Part shown: piece by piece, positions 1 to 5,373 of the stretch | How the letters are laid out: each line of letters starts with the position of its first letter | Position numbering within the stretch: position 1 is the first letter of the stretch | Source: Bacteroidales bacterium UBA1722 | GTDB lineage: Bacteria; Bacteroidota; Bacteroidia; Bacteroidales; UBA932 | Assembly: GCA_002317435.1 (NCBI GenBank) | Contig: DCIQ01000091.1 | Span: 2,362-7,734, forward strand | Length of the DNA: 5,373 bases | Reading direction: 5' to 3' | Notes under the pieces: generated by a model | Told to the model about the DNA's origin: nothing | Seen by the model: the letters and a program-made list of their open reading frames with translations, nothing else | The model's database searches: none | Made by a program: the position numbers and the translations under genes

Positions 1-249
1 CTGGGCCAGAGATCTGGCCACCTGCTTGAAGGTGGGTTCTCCGGCCACGTCCGCATCGCTGATGCCGTGGACGGCCTGTGCCTCCGGGGAGATGGGAATG
101 GTGGGATTTATCCTGCGCGTCTTGACTTCAGTAGTGCCGTCGGGGAATACTTTCACTGCACTTATCTCCACTATCCTGTCGGTGGCGACACTGAGCCCAG
201 TGCTCTCGATGTCGAAGAACAGAAGGGGATTCTTCAGATTCAGCTTCAT
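1..249 (-). CDS. DnaQ-family 3'-5' exonuclease (DNA polymerase III epsilon-like), N-terminal part, runs off the left edge
   Basis: The first 83 codons read leftwards from an ATG at 249-247 and stay open to the window edge. The N-terminus shows exonuclease motif I of the DEDD superfamily, FFDIESTGL, with the two metal-binding acids at D13 and E15. It continues with DRIVEIS (residues 24-30) and HGISDADV (61-68), both typical of the epsilon/DnaQ fold. In this family the domain removes mismatched 3' nucleotides, usually as the proofreading partner of a replicative polymerase; motifs II and III lie outside the window. The start is 12 bases after the dnaN stop codon, with an AGGA overlapping that stop codon that could act as a ribosome binding site, so co-transcription with dnaN is likely. 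In Bacteroidetes an exonuclease of this type commonly follows dnaN. Whether it is the true epsilon subunit or a stand-alone exonuclease cannot be decided from this fragment. Confidence 0.9.
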   Translation of the reverse strand, partial: MKLNLKNPLLFFDIESTGLSVATDRIVEISAVKVFPDGTTEVKTRRINPTIPISPEAQAVHGISDADVAGEPTFKQVARSLAQ

Positions 250-261
250 GGCGTGGAATTC

Positions 262-1386
262 CTACTGCACCCTGATGGGCATTATGAGCGAAGTGATATC
301 CTCATCCGGATCCTGTGCTCCTGCATTCACGATAAGGGCTGCACGTCCGGCATCAGCCAATTCGAAGCAGATGGTATCATAGGTGAGCGCGCTGAGTATC
401 TCGGAAACGAAATCGGACTTGAAACCGATATCCATGGGCTCTCCGTCATAGGTGCAGTTCAATGTCTCGTGTGAGGAGACATTGAATCCCACATCCTGGG
501 CTGATATCGTCAGCATATTGAACGATATGGAGAATTTGATATGCATGGTAGCCTGACTGGTGCAGACCGAAACCCTCTTTACCGCATTCAGCAGTGTCAC
601 CCTGTCTATTACGAGCTTGTTCTGGTTATTTTTGGGGATTACCGAACGGTAGGCGGGATAGTTCCCTTCGATAAGGCGGCATATAAGCAGGGTGTCCTGT
701 GTCTCGAAGAAAGCGTTCTTGGAGTCGTATGTCATTCTGACCGGTTCGTCATTCTTCTGCAGGAGGGAACGGAGAATTCCTGCAGGTCTCTTATGAAGGA
801 TAAAAGATGCATTTTCGGGTGACTTTATGTCATGTCTGGTGAAGCATACAAGTTTATGTGAATCGGATGCCACCATAGATGTACCCTGCGTGGTCATATC
901 TATATAGATACCGTTCATCACCGGTCTCAGTTCCTCTTCGGCGGTGGCATACAAAGTGGCGTTTATGCCTGCCAGAAGAATCTCCGAGGTGATGGTATTG
1001 CTCACCGCACCCTCTTCAGGTACGCGGAGAACAGGGTAGTCTTCGGAGGGGAATACAGGAATCTGCGCTTCGCCCGAGGGCCAGGAAATGAACATGGTAT
1101 GGTCATTGTCCACTGTCCTGAATTCTACGGGTATATTGGCGAATGATTTCAGCTGATCCGTCAGAATCTTGGCCGGAACTGCGATCTCCCCCTCTTCCAA
1201 TACGTCATCTATAGTCAATACCGTCTTCAATGTGGTCTCAAGGTCGGCACCGGTAATCTCCAGTTCGTTACCTTTCAGGACAAACAGGAAATTCTCCAAT
1301 ATGGAGATAGTTGACTTGGGTGCTATCACTTTTCCGACCATCGTCAATGTGTGAAGCAATTCTGAACTCGATACAGTAAAATGCAT
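262..1386 (-). CDS. dnaN: DNA polymerase III beta subunit (sliding clamp)
   Basis: The 374-residue product has the usual family length and should form the head-to-tail dimeric ring that tethers replicative polymerase and repair factors to DNA. Three repeated clamp domains are expected at about residues 1-120, 121-250 and 251-374. Diagnostic segments are visible: FPSEDYPVLR (112-121), RPVMNGIYID (154-163), SDSHKLV (174-180, the counterpart of the usual TDGHRL), EGNYPAYRSVIP (240-251) and the C-terminal MPIRV (369-373) that builds part of the protein-binding pocket. The sequence is of Bacteroidetes type. The ATG at 1386-1384 gives the standard MHFTVSSSEL N-terminus. Its leader is A-rich with no Shine-Dalgarno sequence, which is normal for the phylum. 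A consensus -7 promoter element lies 63 bases upstream. The gene is probably the first of an operon with the exonuclease gene. No truncation or frameshift is seen. Confidence 0.97.
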   Translation of the reverse strand: MHFTVSSSELLHTLTMVGKVIAPKSTISILENFLFVLKGNELEITGADLETTLKTVLTIDDVLEEGEIAVPAKILTDQLKSFANIPVEFRTVDNDHTMFISWPSGEAQIPVFPSEDYPVLRVPEEGAVSNTITSEILLAGINATLYATAEEELRPVMNGIYIDMTTQGTSMVASDSHKLVCFTRHDIKSPENASFILHKRPAGILRSLLQKNDEPVRMTYDSKNAFFETQDTLLICRLIEGNYPAYRSVIPKNNQNKLVIDRVTLLNAVKRVSVCTSQATMHIKFSISFNMLTISAQDVGFNVSSHETLNCTYDGEPMDIGFKSDFVSEILSALTYDTICFELADAGRAALIVNAGAQDPDEDITSLIMPIRVQ

Positions 1387-1448
1387 AATCTATCTGTTGT
1401 TTTGGTTTGCCGATATCACACGGGTCTTCGTGGTGGAGATCCGATTCA

Positions 1449-1456
1449 CAAATGTA
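1449..1456 (-). promoter_or_regulatory. Putative dnaN promoter, -7 element
   Basis: Read on the minus strand this is TACATTTG, an exact match to the Bacteroidetes housekeeping -7 consensus TAnnTTTG. It lies 62 bases before the dnaN ATG, implying a leader of roughly 55 bases. No good -33 TTTG is seen at the usual spacing of about 19-21 bases; that region falls inside the inverted repeat at 1469-1500. Confidence 0.5.
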
Positions 1457-1458
1457 CT

Positions 1459-1466
1459 TATTTTTG
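1459..1466 (+). promoter_or_regulatory. Putative htrA promoter, -7 element
   Basis: TATTTTTG exactly matches TAnnTTTG on the plus strand and sits 53 bases before the chosen htrA start. Transcription would begin near 1471, at the left edge of the inverted repeat. A convincing -33 element is not visible; only weak TTCG/GTGG-like sequences occur around 1427-1434. Confidence 0.45.
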
Positions 1467-1468
1467 GC

Positions 1469-1500
1469 ATATATTTTGTCTTTGACCGGACAAAATATAT
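1469..1500. repeat. Perfect 12-bp inverted repeat with 8-bp spacer in the dnaN/htrA divergent region
   Basis: The left arm ATATATTTTGTC (1469-1480) is the exact reverse complement of the right arm GACAAAATATAT (1489-1500), separated by TTTGACCG. It lies between the divergent genes, ends 19 bases before the htrA ATG, and would cover the start of the htrA transcript and the -33 zone of the dnaN promoter. It could be a dimeric regulator's operator or, in the htrA mRNA, an AU-rich stem-loop. There is no T-run after it, so it is unlikely to be a terminator. Confidence 0.6.
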
Positions 1501-1519
1501 CAACAAAATACACTTGGAT

Positions 1520-2962
1520 ATGAAAAGAAATCTATTAATCATCCTGACATCAGTTCTTGCAGGTGCCATTTCAGCGGTGGCGGTAGTGAGTATTTCGGAT
1601 GCAGGTGCCCGGAAACCTGCTGCTACATATGAATATATCAACGGAGATTCCGCTCAGGTGAGGAATGTCACTTTTTCCGGTGAGTATCCGGATTTCACCT
1701 TCGCTGCGGAGAATGCCGTGAAAGCCGTCGTATTCGTGAAGGTGATCAAGAGGTCCGAACAGCAGGTCCCCAATGACCTGTTCGAATATTTCTTCGGTTT
1801 CGGAGGCGGGCAGGGTGCCCCCAGGGAGCAGGTAGGAAGCGGTTCCGGTGTAATCATCAGGGAAGACGGATATATAGTCACGAATAACCATGTGGTGAAC
1901 GGTGCATCGGAGATAGAGGTTATGACGGATGACCAGAAGACATACAAGGCGGAACTGGTCGGCACGGACCCTGTCACGGACGTGGCACTTATAAAGATCG
2001 ACGGCCAGAATCTTCCCACCCTCGTTTTGGGTGACTCTGACAAACTCCGTATCGGAGAATGGGTGCTGGCCATAGGCAGCCCCTACGGACTCACCTCCAC
2101 CATCACCGCCGGTATCGTCAGCGCCAAGGGACGTTCTCTGGCCGACAACCGTGAATTCAAGATAGAATCGTTCATCCAGACCGATGCGGCAGTGAATCCC
2201 GGAAACAGCGGCGGGGCTCTCGTGAACATAAAGGGTGAGCTGGTGGGTATCAATACGGCCATCTATTCCAATACCGGTTCATATGCCGGATGCTCTTTCG
2301 CCGTACCTGTCAATATGGCACGCAAGGTGGTGGAAGACCTGATGGATTACGGCTCTGTCCAGAGAGGAATGCTCGGCATATCCATGTTGAACAATTCCGA
2401 ACAGCTGGCCGGGGAAAAGGGGCTGTCACTCTCCGAAGGTGTATATATAGCCGAAGTGCTCAAAGGCGGAGCGGCCAATGCCGCAGGTGTGAAGGTGGGA
2501 GACGTCCTCACTGCAGTGAATTCGGAGAAGGTGAAGAACGGTACGGCGGTTCAGGAGATAATCAACCGTTACCGTCCGGGAGACAAAGTGACGCTTACAG
2601 TGGTCAGAGGGAAGGAGAATCTTCAGATCGAAGTGACATTGATAGGAAAGGATACACAGGAACTCAACGCCTACAATATGCAGGATAAGGTGAATATCTT
2701 CGGGGCAGAGCTTGCCGCCGCACCCAAGAAGGAACTTGAAAAACTGGAACTGAAGGCAGGTGTGAAGGTTACCAAGGTGGACAAGGGTAAGATGCGTGAC
2801 GCCGGCATCAAGGAAGGATTCATAATCACTTATGTAAACAACAATCCGGTATTCACCCCCGGTGACATCGCCGCCGCCGTCAAGAAGTCAAGACGTTCCA
2901 TAATGCTTGAAGGGATGTATCCCGACGGAAGTCTGTATTACTACGGAGTGGGACTTGAATAG
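1520..2962 (+). CDS. htrA: Periplasmic Do/HtrA-family serine endoprotease with two PDZ domains
   Basis: The 480-residue protein matches the DegP/DegQ/HtrA family, envelope proteases and chaperones that degrade misfolded exported proteins as oligomeric cages. A positively charged start (MKRN) leads into a hydrophobic segment (about 5-24) that acts as a signal peptide or membrane anchor. The trypsin-like domain (about 65-275) carries the full catalytic triad: H124 in TNNHVV, D154 in DPVTDVALIK and S230 in NPGNSGGAL. A DLFEYFFG segment (87-94) followed by a glycine-rich stretch corresponds to the LA loop of DegP. PDZ1 spans about 282-378 (RGMLGI onward) and PDZ2 about 390-480, ending at the C-terminus. 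The start at 1520 is preferred because it gives a normal export signal. The frame stays open upstream to an ATG at 1397, but that would add 41 unlikely residues and run through the promoter region. No Shine-Dalgarno sequence is seen. It could equally be named degP or degQ. Confidence 0.95.
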   Translation: MKRNLLIILTSVLAGAISAVAVVSISDAGARKPAATYEYINGDSAQVRNVTFSGEYPDFTFAAENAVKAVVFVKVIKRSEQQVPNDLFEYFFGFGGGQGAPREQVGSGSGVIIREDGYIVTNNHVVNGASEIEVMTDDQKTYKAELVGTDPVTDVALIKIDGQNLPTLVLGDSDKLRIGEWVLAIGSPYGLTSTITAGIVSAKGRSLADNREFKIESFIQTDAAVNPGNSGGALVNIKGELVGINTAIYSNTGSYAGCSFAVPVNMARKVVEDLMDYGSVQRGMLGISMLNNSEQLAGEKGLSLSEGVYIAEVLKGGAANAAGVKVGDVLTAVNSEKVKNGTAVQEIINRYRPGDKVTLTVVRGKENLQIEVTLIGKDTQELNAYNMQDKVNIFGAELAAAPKKELEKLELKAGVKVTKVDKGKMRDAGIKEGFIITYVNNNPVFTPGDIAAAVKKSRRSIMLEGMYPDGSLYYYGVGLE

Positions 2963-2973
2963 TCCTCGTCCGT
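2943..2973 (+). other. Imperfect hairpin spanning the htrA stop codon
   Basis: ACGGA (2943-2947) pairs with TCCGT (2969-2973), and GGGACT (2950-2955) with AGTCCT (2961-2966) with one G-T wobble, around a TGAAT loop and a 2x2 internal loop. The TAG stop (2960-2962) lies partly in the loop. The nearest T-run (3000-3005) is 27 bases downstream, so it is not a canonical intrinsic terminator. It may protect the 3' end or be chance. Confidence 0.3.
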
Positions 2974-3049
2974 ATCGGGAACAGTGTGTCGTCAATTACT
3001 TTTTTGGATGATGACTTGATGTTCCTGGACAGGGTTTTGGAAAAAATAT

Positions 3050-3057
3050 TATATTTG
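3050..3057 (+). promoter_or_regulatory. Putative rpoD promoter, -7 element
   Basis: TATATTTG exactly matches the Bacteroidetes -7 consensus TAnnTTTG and is preceded by an A-rich tract (3041-3048). It lies 57 bases before the rpoD ATG. A TTTTG occurs at 3035-3039, but its 10-base spacing is too short for a -33 element; the region at normal spacing shows only CCTGG (3024-3028). If used, the sigma factor gene would be read by its own product. Confidence 0.5.
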
Positions 3058-3094
3058 CGCCCTATTGTGCATACTCGTGTACAATGGGGCGCAG
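3055..3094 (+). other. Long stem-loop in the rpoD leader
   Basis: GCGCCCTATTGTGCA (3057-3071) pairs with TGTACAATGGGGCGC (3078-3092) over 15 consecutive positions, 13 Watson-Crick and 2 G-T wobbles, with a 6-base loop TACTCG. T3056-A3093 and T3055-G3094 can extend it. The base of the stem overlaps the end of the -7 element, and the right arm ends 22 bases before the rpoD ATG. The GC-rich base followed by AGTATTTTG resembles a weak intrinsic terminator for transcripts from htrA, but it could also be an operator or a leader structure. Confidence 0.6.
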
Positions 3095-3114
3095 TATTTT
3101 GAAACCTTACCGGT

Positions 3115-3975
3115 ATGAGACAACTGAAAATAACAAAATCAATCACCAACAGGGAAAGTGCTTCTCTGGACAAATATCTTCAGGAGATCGGTCGCGAAGA
3201 ACTGATCACCGTGGAGGAAGAAGTGGAATTGGCGCAGCGTATCCGCAAAGGAGACCAGGAAGCTTTGGAGAAATTGACCAGGGCCAATCTCAGATTCGTG
3301 GTGTCCGTGGCCAAACAATACCAGAATCAGGGGCTCAGTCTTCCTGACCTTATCAACGAGGGTAACCTCGGTCTGATCAAGGCGGCTGAGAAATTTGATG
3401 AGACCAGAGGATTCAAATTCATCTCGTACGCAGTATGGTGGATCCGTCAGTCCATTCTCCAGGCCTTGGCAGAGCAGTCCAGAATCGTCCGCCTCCCCTT
3501 GAACCAGGTGGGTTCGCTGAATAAAATCAACAAGGCACTCTCCAAGTTCGAACAGGAAAACGAACGTATGCCTTCTGCCGATGAATTGGCCGATATCCTC
3601 GAAATACCGCGTGAGAAGATAGCCGATACGCTCAGGGTCTCCGGCAGGCACGTGTCCGTGGACGCTCCTTTCGTGGACGGCGAGGACAACAGTCTTCTTG
3701 ATGTCCTGGTGAATAACGATTCCCCGAATGCCGACCGCGGACTGGTGAACGAATCCCTTAACAAAGAGATAGAAAGGGCACTCTCCACACTTACTGAAAG
3801 GGAAAGGGACATAGTGAAGGATTTCTTCGGAATAGGTACTCCGGAGATGACTCTTGAAGAGATAGGTGAAAAATTCGGACTGACCAGGGAAAGGGTCAGA
3901 CAGATAAAGGAGAAGGCTATCAGGAGACTCCGCCACAGTAACAGAAGCAAGCTTCTGAAGAGTTATCTGGGCTGA
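3115..3975 (+). CDS. rpoD: Primary (housekeeping) RNA polymerase sigma factor, Bacteroidetes type
   Basis: The 286-residue sigma-70 family protein directs core RNA polymerase to housekeeping promoters. Conserved parts in order are region 1.2 (about 16-45, SLDKYLQEIGREELIT), region 2 (about 53-114, including LPDLINEGNLGLIKAAEKFD and the promoter-melting RGFKFISYAVWWIRQSI), region 3 (about 125-190) and region 4 (about 222-280), whose helix-turn-helix is TLEEIGEKFGLTRERVRQIKEKAIRRLRH. Region 1.1 and the long non-conserved insert of proteobacterial RpoD are absent. This is the normal form of the primary sigma factor in Bacteroidetes, which recognises -33/-7 promoters rather than -35/-10. The start is fixed by the conserved MRQLKITKSITNRESASLDKYL N-terminus. 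No Shine-Dalgarno sequence precedes it. It has its own likely promoter and a strong leader hairpin. An alternative sigma factor is unlikely given the complete regions 2-4 and the Bacteroidetes-type N-terminus. Confidence 0.96.
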   Translation: MRQLKITKSITNRESASLDKYLQEIGREELITVEEEVELAQRIRKGDQEALEKLTRANLRFVVSVAKQYQNQGLSLPDLINEGNLGLIKAAEKFDETRGFKFISYAVWWIRQSILQALAEQSRIVRLPLNQVGSLNKINKALSKFEQENERMPSADELADILEIPREKIADTLRVSGRHVSVDAPFVDGEDNSLLDVLVNNDSPNADRGLVNESLNKEIERALSTLTERERDIVKDFFGIGTPEMTLEEIGEKFGLTRERVRQIKEKAIRRLRHSNRSKLLKSYLG

Positions 3976-3979
3976 TGCC

Positions 3980-4003
3980 GGTGCTTCCGGAAAGGTGCTC
4001 CGG
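3980..4003 (+). repeat. Short imperfect direct repeat after rpoD
   Basis: GGTGCTTCCGG (3980-3990) and GGTGCTCCGG (3994-4003) differ by one T and are separated by AAA. Four CCGG motifs occur between 3978 and 4011. The repeat starts just after the rpoD stop codon. No function is evident; it may be a local duplication. Confidence 0.35.
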
Positions 4004-4009
4004 TCACCC

Positions 4010-4028
4010 GGATGTCTGTCGGACATTT
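4010..4028 (+). terminator. Weak hairpin between rpoD and the peptidase gene, possible terminator
   Basis: ATGTC (4012-4016) pairs with GACAT (4022-4026) around TGTCG, and two G-T wobbles can extend the base. Only three T residues follow before TAAAAAG, so as an intrinsic terminator it would be poor. No consensus promoter is seen in the rest of this 95-bp gap, so readthrough from rpoD into the next gene is possible. Confidence 0.2.
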
Positions 4029-4070
4029 AAAAAGAAATATCCACTTGTTCCACGAAATACAAGCATTTTT

Positions 4071-5373
4071 ATGAAAAAGTATATTATGGCCGCCATGGCG
4101 GCCGCTGCAGTGATTATGAATCCTTCCTGTACTGAAACACAGAACAATCCCATCACAGGAGAATGGAGCACTCCTTTCCAGGTTCCGCCGTTCGACAAGA
4201 TATCGATAGATGATTATGAACCTGCCATAATGCAGGGGATAGAGGAACATAAGAAGGAGATAGATGCCATCGTCAACAATCCGGACACACCTGATTTTGA
4301 AAATACCATCGCCGCACTGGATCAGGCCGGAAGCCTTCTTATGGATGCCCTGATGATTTTCGAAAATGAGTCTTCGATAAATTCATCGGATGCCCTGATG
4401 GCCATCGAGGCGCGCATCATACCGGTCGTCACTGCCCATTCGAATGAAATATCCCTGAACGAGACTCTTTTCAACAGGGTGAAATCCGTATGGGACAGCA
4501 GGGAATCCCTGAATCTGGATCCCCAGCAGTACCGTCTCCTCTACAAGACGTATAGGAGCTATGAACTTTCCGGCGCCACTCTTCCGGAGGACAAGAAAGC
4601 GGAACTGAAGAGATTGAACGGTGAAATCGCCCAGCTGCAGATGCAGTTCGGCCAGAATCTCCTGAAAGAGACTGCCGCATATACTCTGGTCATAGATGAC
4701 GAGGAAGACCTCTCCGGTCTTACCGGGGACCAGATATCCGAAGCCGCCTCCAGAGCCGCTGCCCGTGGGATGGAAGGCAAATGGGTGTTCGGACTGGATA
4801 ATCCTTCGGTCATACCTTTCCTTACCAATGCCGACAACAGGATTCTCAGGCAGCAGATTGAAACCGCTTATCTGAACAGGTGCAATAACGGCAATACCGA
4901 AGACAACAAGGATATCATCCGCAAACTCGCATCCCTGAGACTGGAAAAAGCCCGTCTGATGGGATATGAAAATTTCGCGCAGTATGCACTTCAGGACAGG
5001 ATGGCCAAAACTCCGGAGGCTGTTTATTCCCTGCTGGATCAAGTTTGGAAACCTGCCGTGGAGGCAGCCAAAAGAGAACTTGAGGATATGAAACCGCTCG
5101 CGGCCGCCGATGGTGTGACGGAACTGGAACCTGCCGACTGGAGATATTATTTCGAGAAGGCGAAACAGGCCAAGTATGATCTCAAGGAGACTGAACTTAT
5201 GCCATATTTCCAGTTCGAGAACGTTCGTGACGGTATTTTCTATGTGGCGGAAAAACTTTTCGGAATCACTTTCACCAAGGTGGAGGATATTCCTGTCCCG
5301 CATCCCGAAGCCATCGCTTTCGAATGCAAGGAGGCAGACGGTTCCCACCTGGGAATCCTCTATATGGATATGT
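4071..5373 (+). CDS. dcp: M3-family zinc metallopeptidase lipoprotein, peptidyl-dipeptidase Dcp-like, cut at the right edge
   Basis: The frame opens at ATG 4071 and runs without a stop to the window end, giving 434 residues plus one base; family members are usually near 680-710 residues. The start MKKYIMAAMAAAAVIMNPSC looks like a lipoprotein signal peptide with the acylated cysteine at C20, so the mature enzyme is probably anchored in the envelope. After it come features of the M3 oligopeptidase/Dcp family: TPFQVPPFDKISIDDYEPAI (34-53), DFENTIAALD (75-84), RLEKARLMGYENFAQYALQDRMAKTPE (290-316) and DWRYYFEKAKQAKYDL (356-371). Dcp enzymes release dipeptides from the C-terminus of peptides. The zinc motif HExxH is expected some tens of residues beyond the edge and is not visible, so activity cannot be confirmed. 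No Shine-Dalgarno sequence or clear promoter precedes it; it lies 95 bases after rpoD. Envelope peptide turnover would complement the nearby HtrA protease, but that is inference. Confidence 0.9.
   Translation, partial: MKKYIMAAMAAAAVIMNPSCTETQNNPITGEWSTPFQVPPFDKISIDDYEPAIMQGIEEHKKEIDAIVNNPDTPDFENTIAALDQAGSLLMDALMIFENESSINSSDALMAIEARIIPVVTAHSNEISLNETLFNRVKSVWDSRESLNLDPQQYRLLYKTYRSYELSGATLPEDKKAELKRLNGEIAQLQMQFGQNLLKETAAYTLVIDDEEDLSGLTGDQISEAASRAAARGMEGKWVFGLDNPSVIPFLTNADNRILRQQIETAYLNRCNNGNTEDNKDIIRKLASLRLEKARLMGYENFAQYALQDRMAKTPEAVYSLLDQVWKPAVEAAKRELEDMKPLAAADGVTELEPADWRYYFEKAKQAKYDLKETELMPYFQFENVRDGIFYVAEKLFGITFTKVEDIPVPHPEAIAFECKEADGSHLGILYMDM
4088..4103. repeat. Perfect 16-bp palindrome inside the signal-peptide codons of the peptidase gene
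   Basis: GGCCGCCATGGCGGCC is its own reverse complement and lies 18-33 bases into the coding region, where it encodes part of the alanine-rich hydrophobic core (about residues 6-11). As RNA a full hairpin would need the central bases as loop, leaving about a 6-bp GC stem. It may be only a by-product of the Ala-Met-Ala codons. Confidence 0.5.

Noticed and set aside
67..474. Plus-strand open frames of 118-135 codons over the exonuclease and dnaN genes
   Set aside because: These are antisense shadows of two well-supported conserved genes and have no domain features of their own.
1481..1516. TTTG (1481-1484) plus TACACTTG (1509-1516) as a second htrA promoter
   Set aside because: The -7 candidate has one mismatch, the spacing of 24 bases is too long, and transcription would start at or after the ATG at 1520.
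1397..1519. N-terminal extension of htrA to the ATG at 1397
   Set aside because: It would add 41 residues before a normal signal peptide and would make the promoter elements and the inverted repeat coding.
2290..2688. A 132-codon plus-strand frame inside htrA
   Set aside because: Its product is rich in Arg, Gly and Ser with no motif, as expected for an out-of-frame reading of the PDZ-coding region.
3139..4026. A 295-codon open frame on the minus strand
   Set aside because: It is antisense to rpoD, which is conserved along its whole length. The translated protein is low in recognisable motifs and has no sensible start context.
5100..5107. Second GCGGCCGC octamer in the peptidase gene, the first being at 4098-4105
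   Set aside because: Both fall in alanine codon runs of the coding sequence; nothing suggests a vector junction or a functional repeat.
4383..5348. A 321-codon open frame on the minus strand
   Set aside because: It lies fully antisense to the M3 peptidase gene, whose product matches a known family throughout. The antisense protein shows no recognisable domain and is best explained by codon bias leaving the opposite frame open.
1..5373. CRISPR, tRNA, insertion sequence, toxin-antitoxin, phage or defence genes
   Set aside because: No repeat-spacer pattern, cloverleaf, transposase frame or small paired genes were seen. All substantial coding space is taken by five conserved genes.

Overview
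The window reads as an ordinary chromosomal core-gene segment of a member of the Bacteroidota, most likely order Bacteroidales. The evidence is a 286-residue primary sigma factor with no region 1.1, AT-rich gene leaders mostly without Shine-Dalgarno sequences, exact matches to the Bacteroidetes -7 promoter element (TAnnTTTG) upstream of three genes, and a lipoprotein-type M3 peptidase typical of the group. Base composition looks close to balanced, with frequent AGG/AGA arginine and ATA isoleucine codons. I cannot assign a genus. An uncultured gut-type Bacteroidales would fit, but that is inference.

Layout: on the minus strand, the start of a DnaQ-family 3'-5' exonuclease gene (249 down to the left edge) follows the DNA polymerase sliding-clamp gene dnaN (1386 down to 262) after a 12-base gap, so the two probably form a replication operon reading leftwards. 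A 133-bp divergent intergenic region (1387-1519) holds two back-to-back -7 promoter elements only 2 bp apart and a perfect 12-bp inverted repeat. On the plus strand follow a DegP/HtrA-type periplasmic serine protease with two PDZ domains (1520-2962), the primary sigma factor rpoD (3115-3975), and the first 434 codons of a lipoprotein peptidyl-dipeptidase of the M3 family (4071 to the right edge). The M3 gene is cut before its zinc-binding HExxH motif.

Functionally the window combines replication processivity and proofreading (dnaN, dnaQ-like), envelope protein quality control and peptide turnover (htrA, dcp-like), and housekeeping transcription initiation (rpoD). The sigma factor encoded here should be the one that reads the TAnnTTTG promoters seen in the window.

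I see no mobile element, CRISPR array, tRNA, rRNA, phage gene or defence system, and no strong candidate for an undescribed system. The points most worth a second look are in the non-coding gaps: the inverted repeat between dnaN and htrA, and a long GC-based hairpin in the rpoD leader that overlaps its promoter. No gene-free stretch exceeds 300 bases; the longest is 152 bp (2963-3114).
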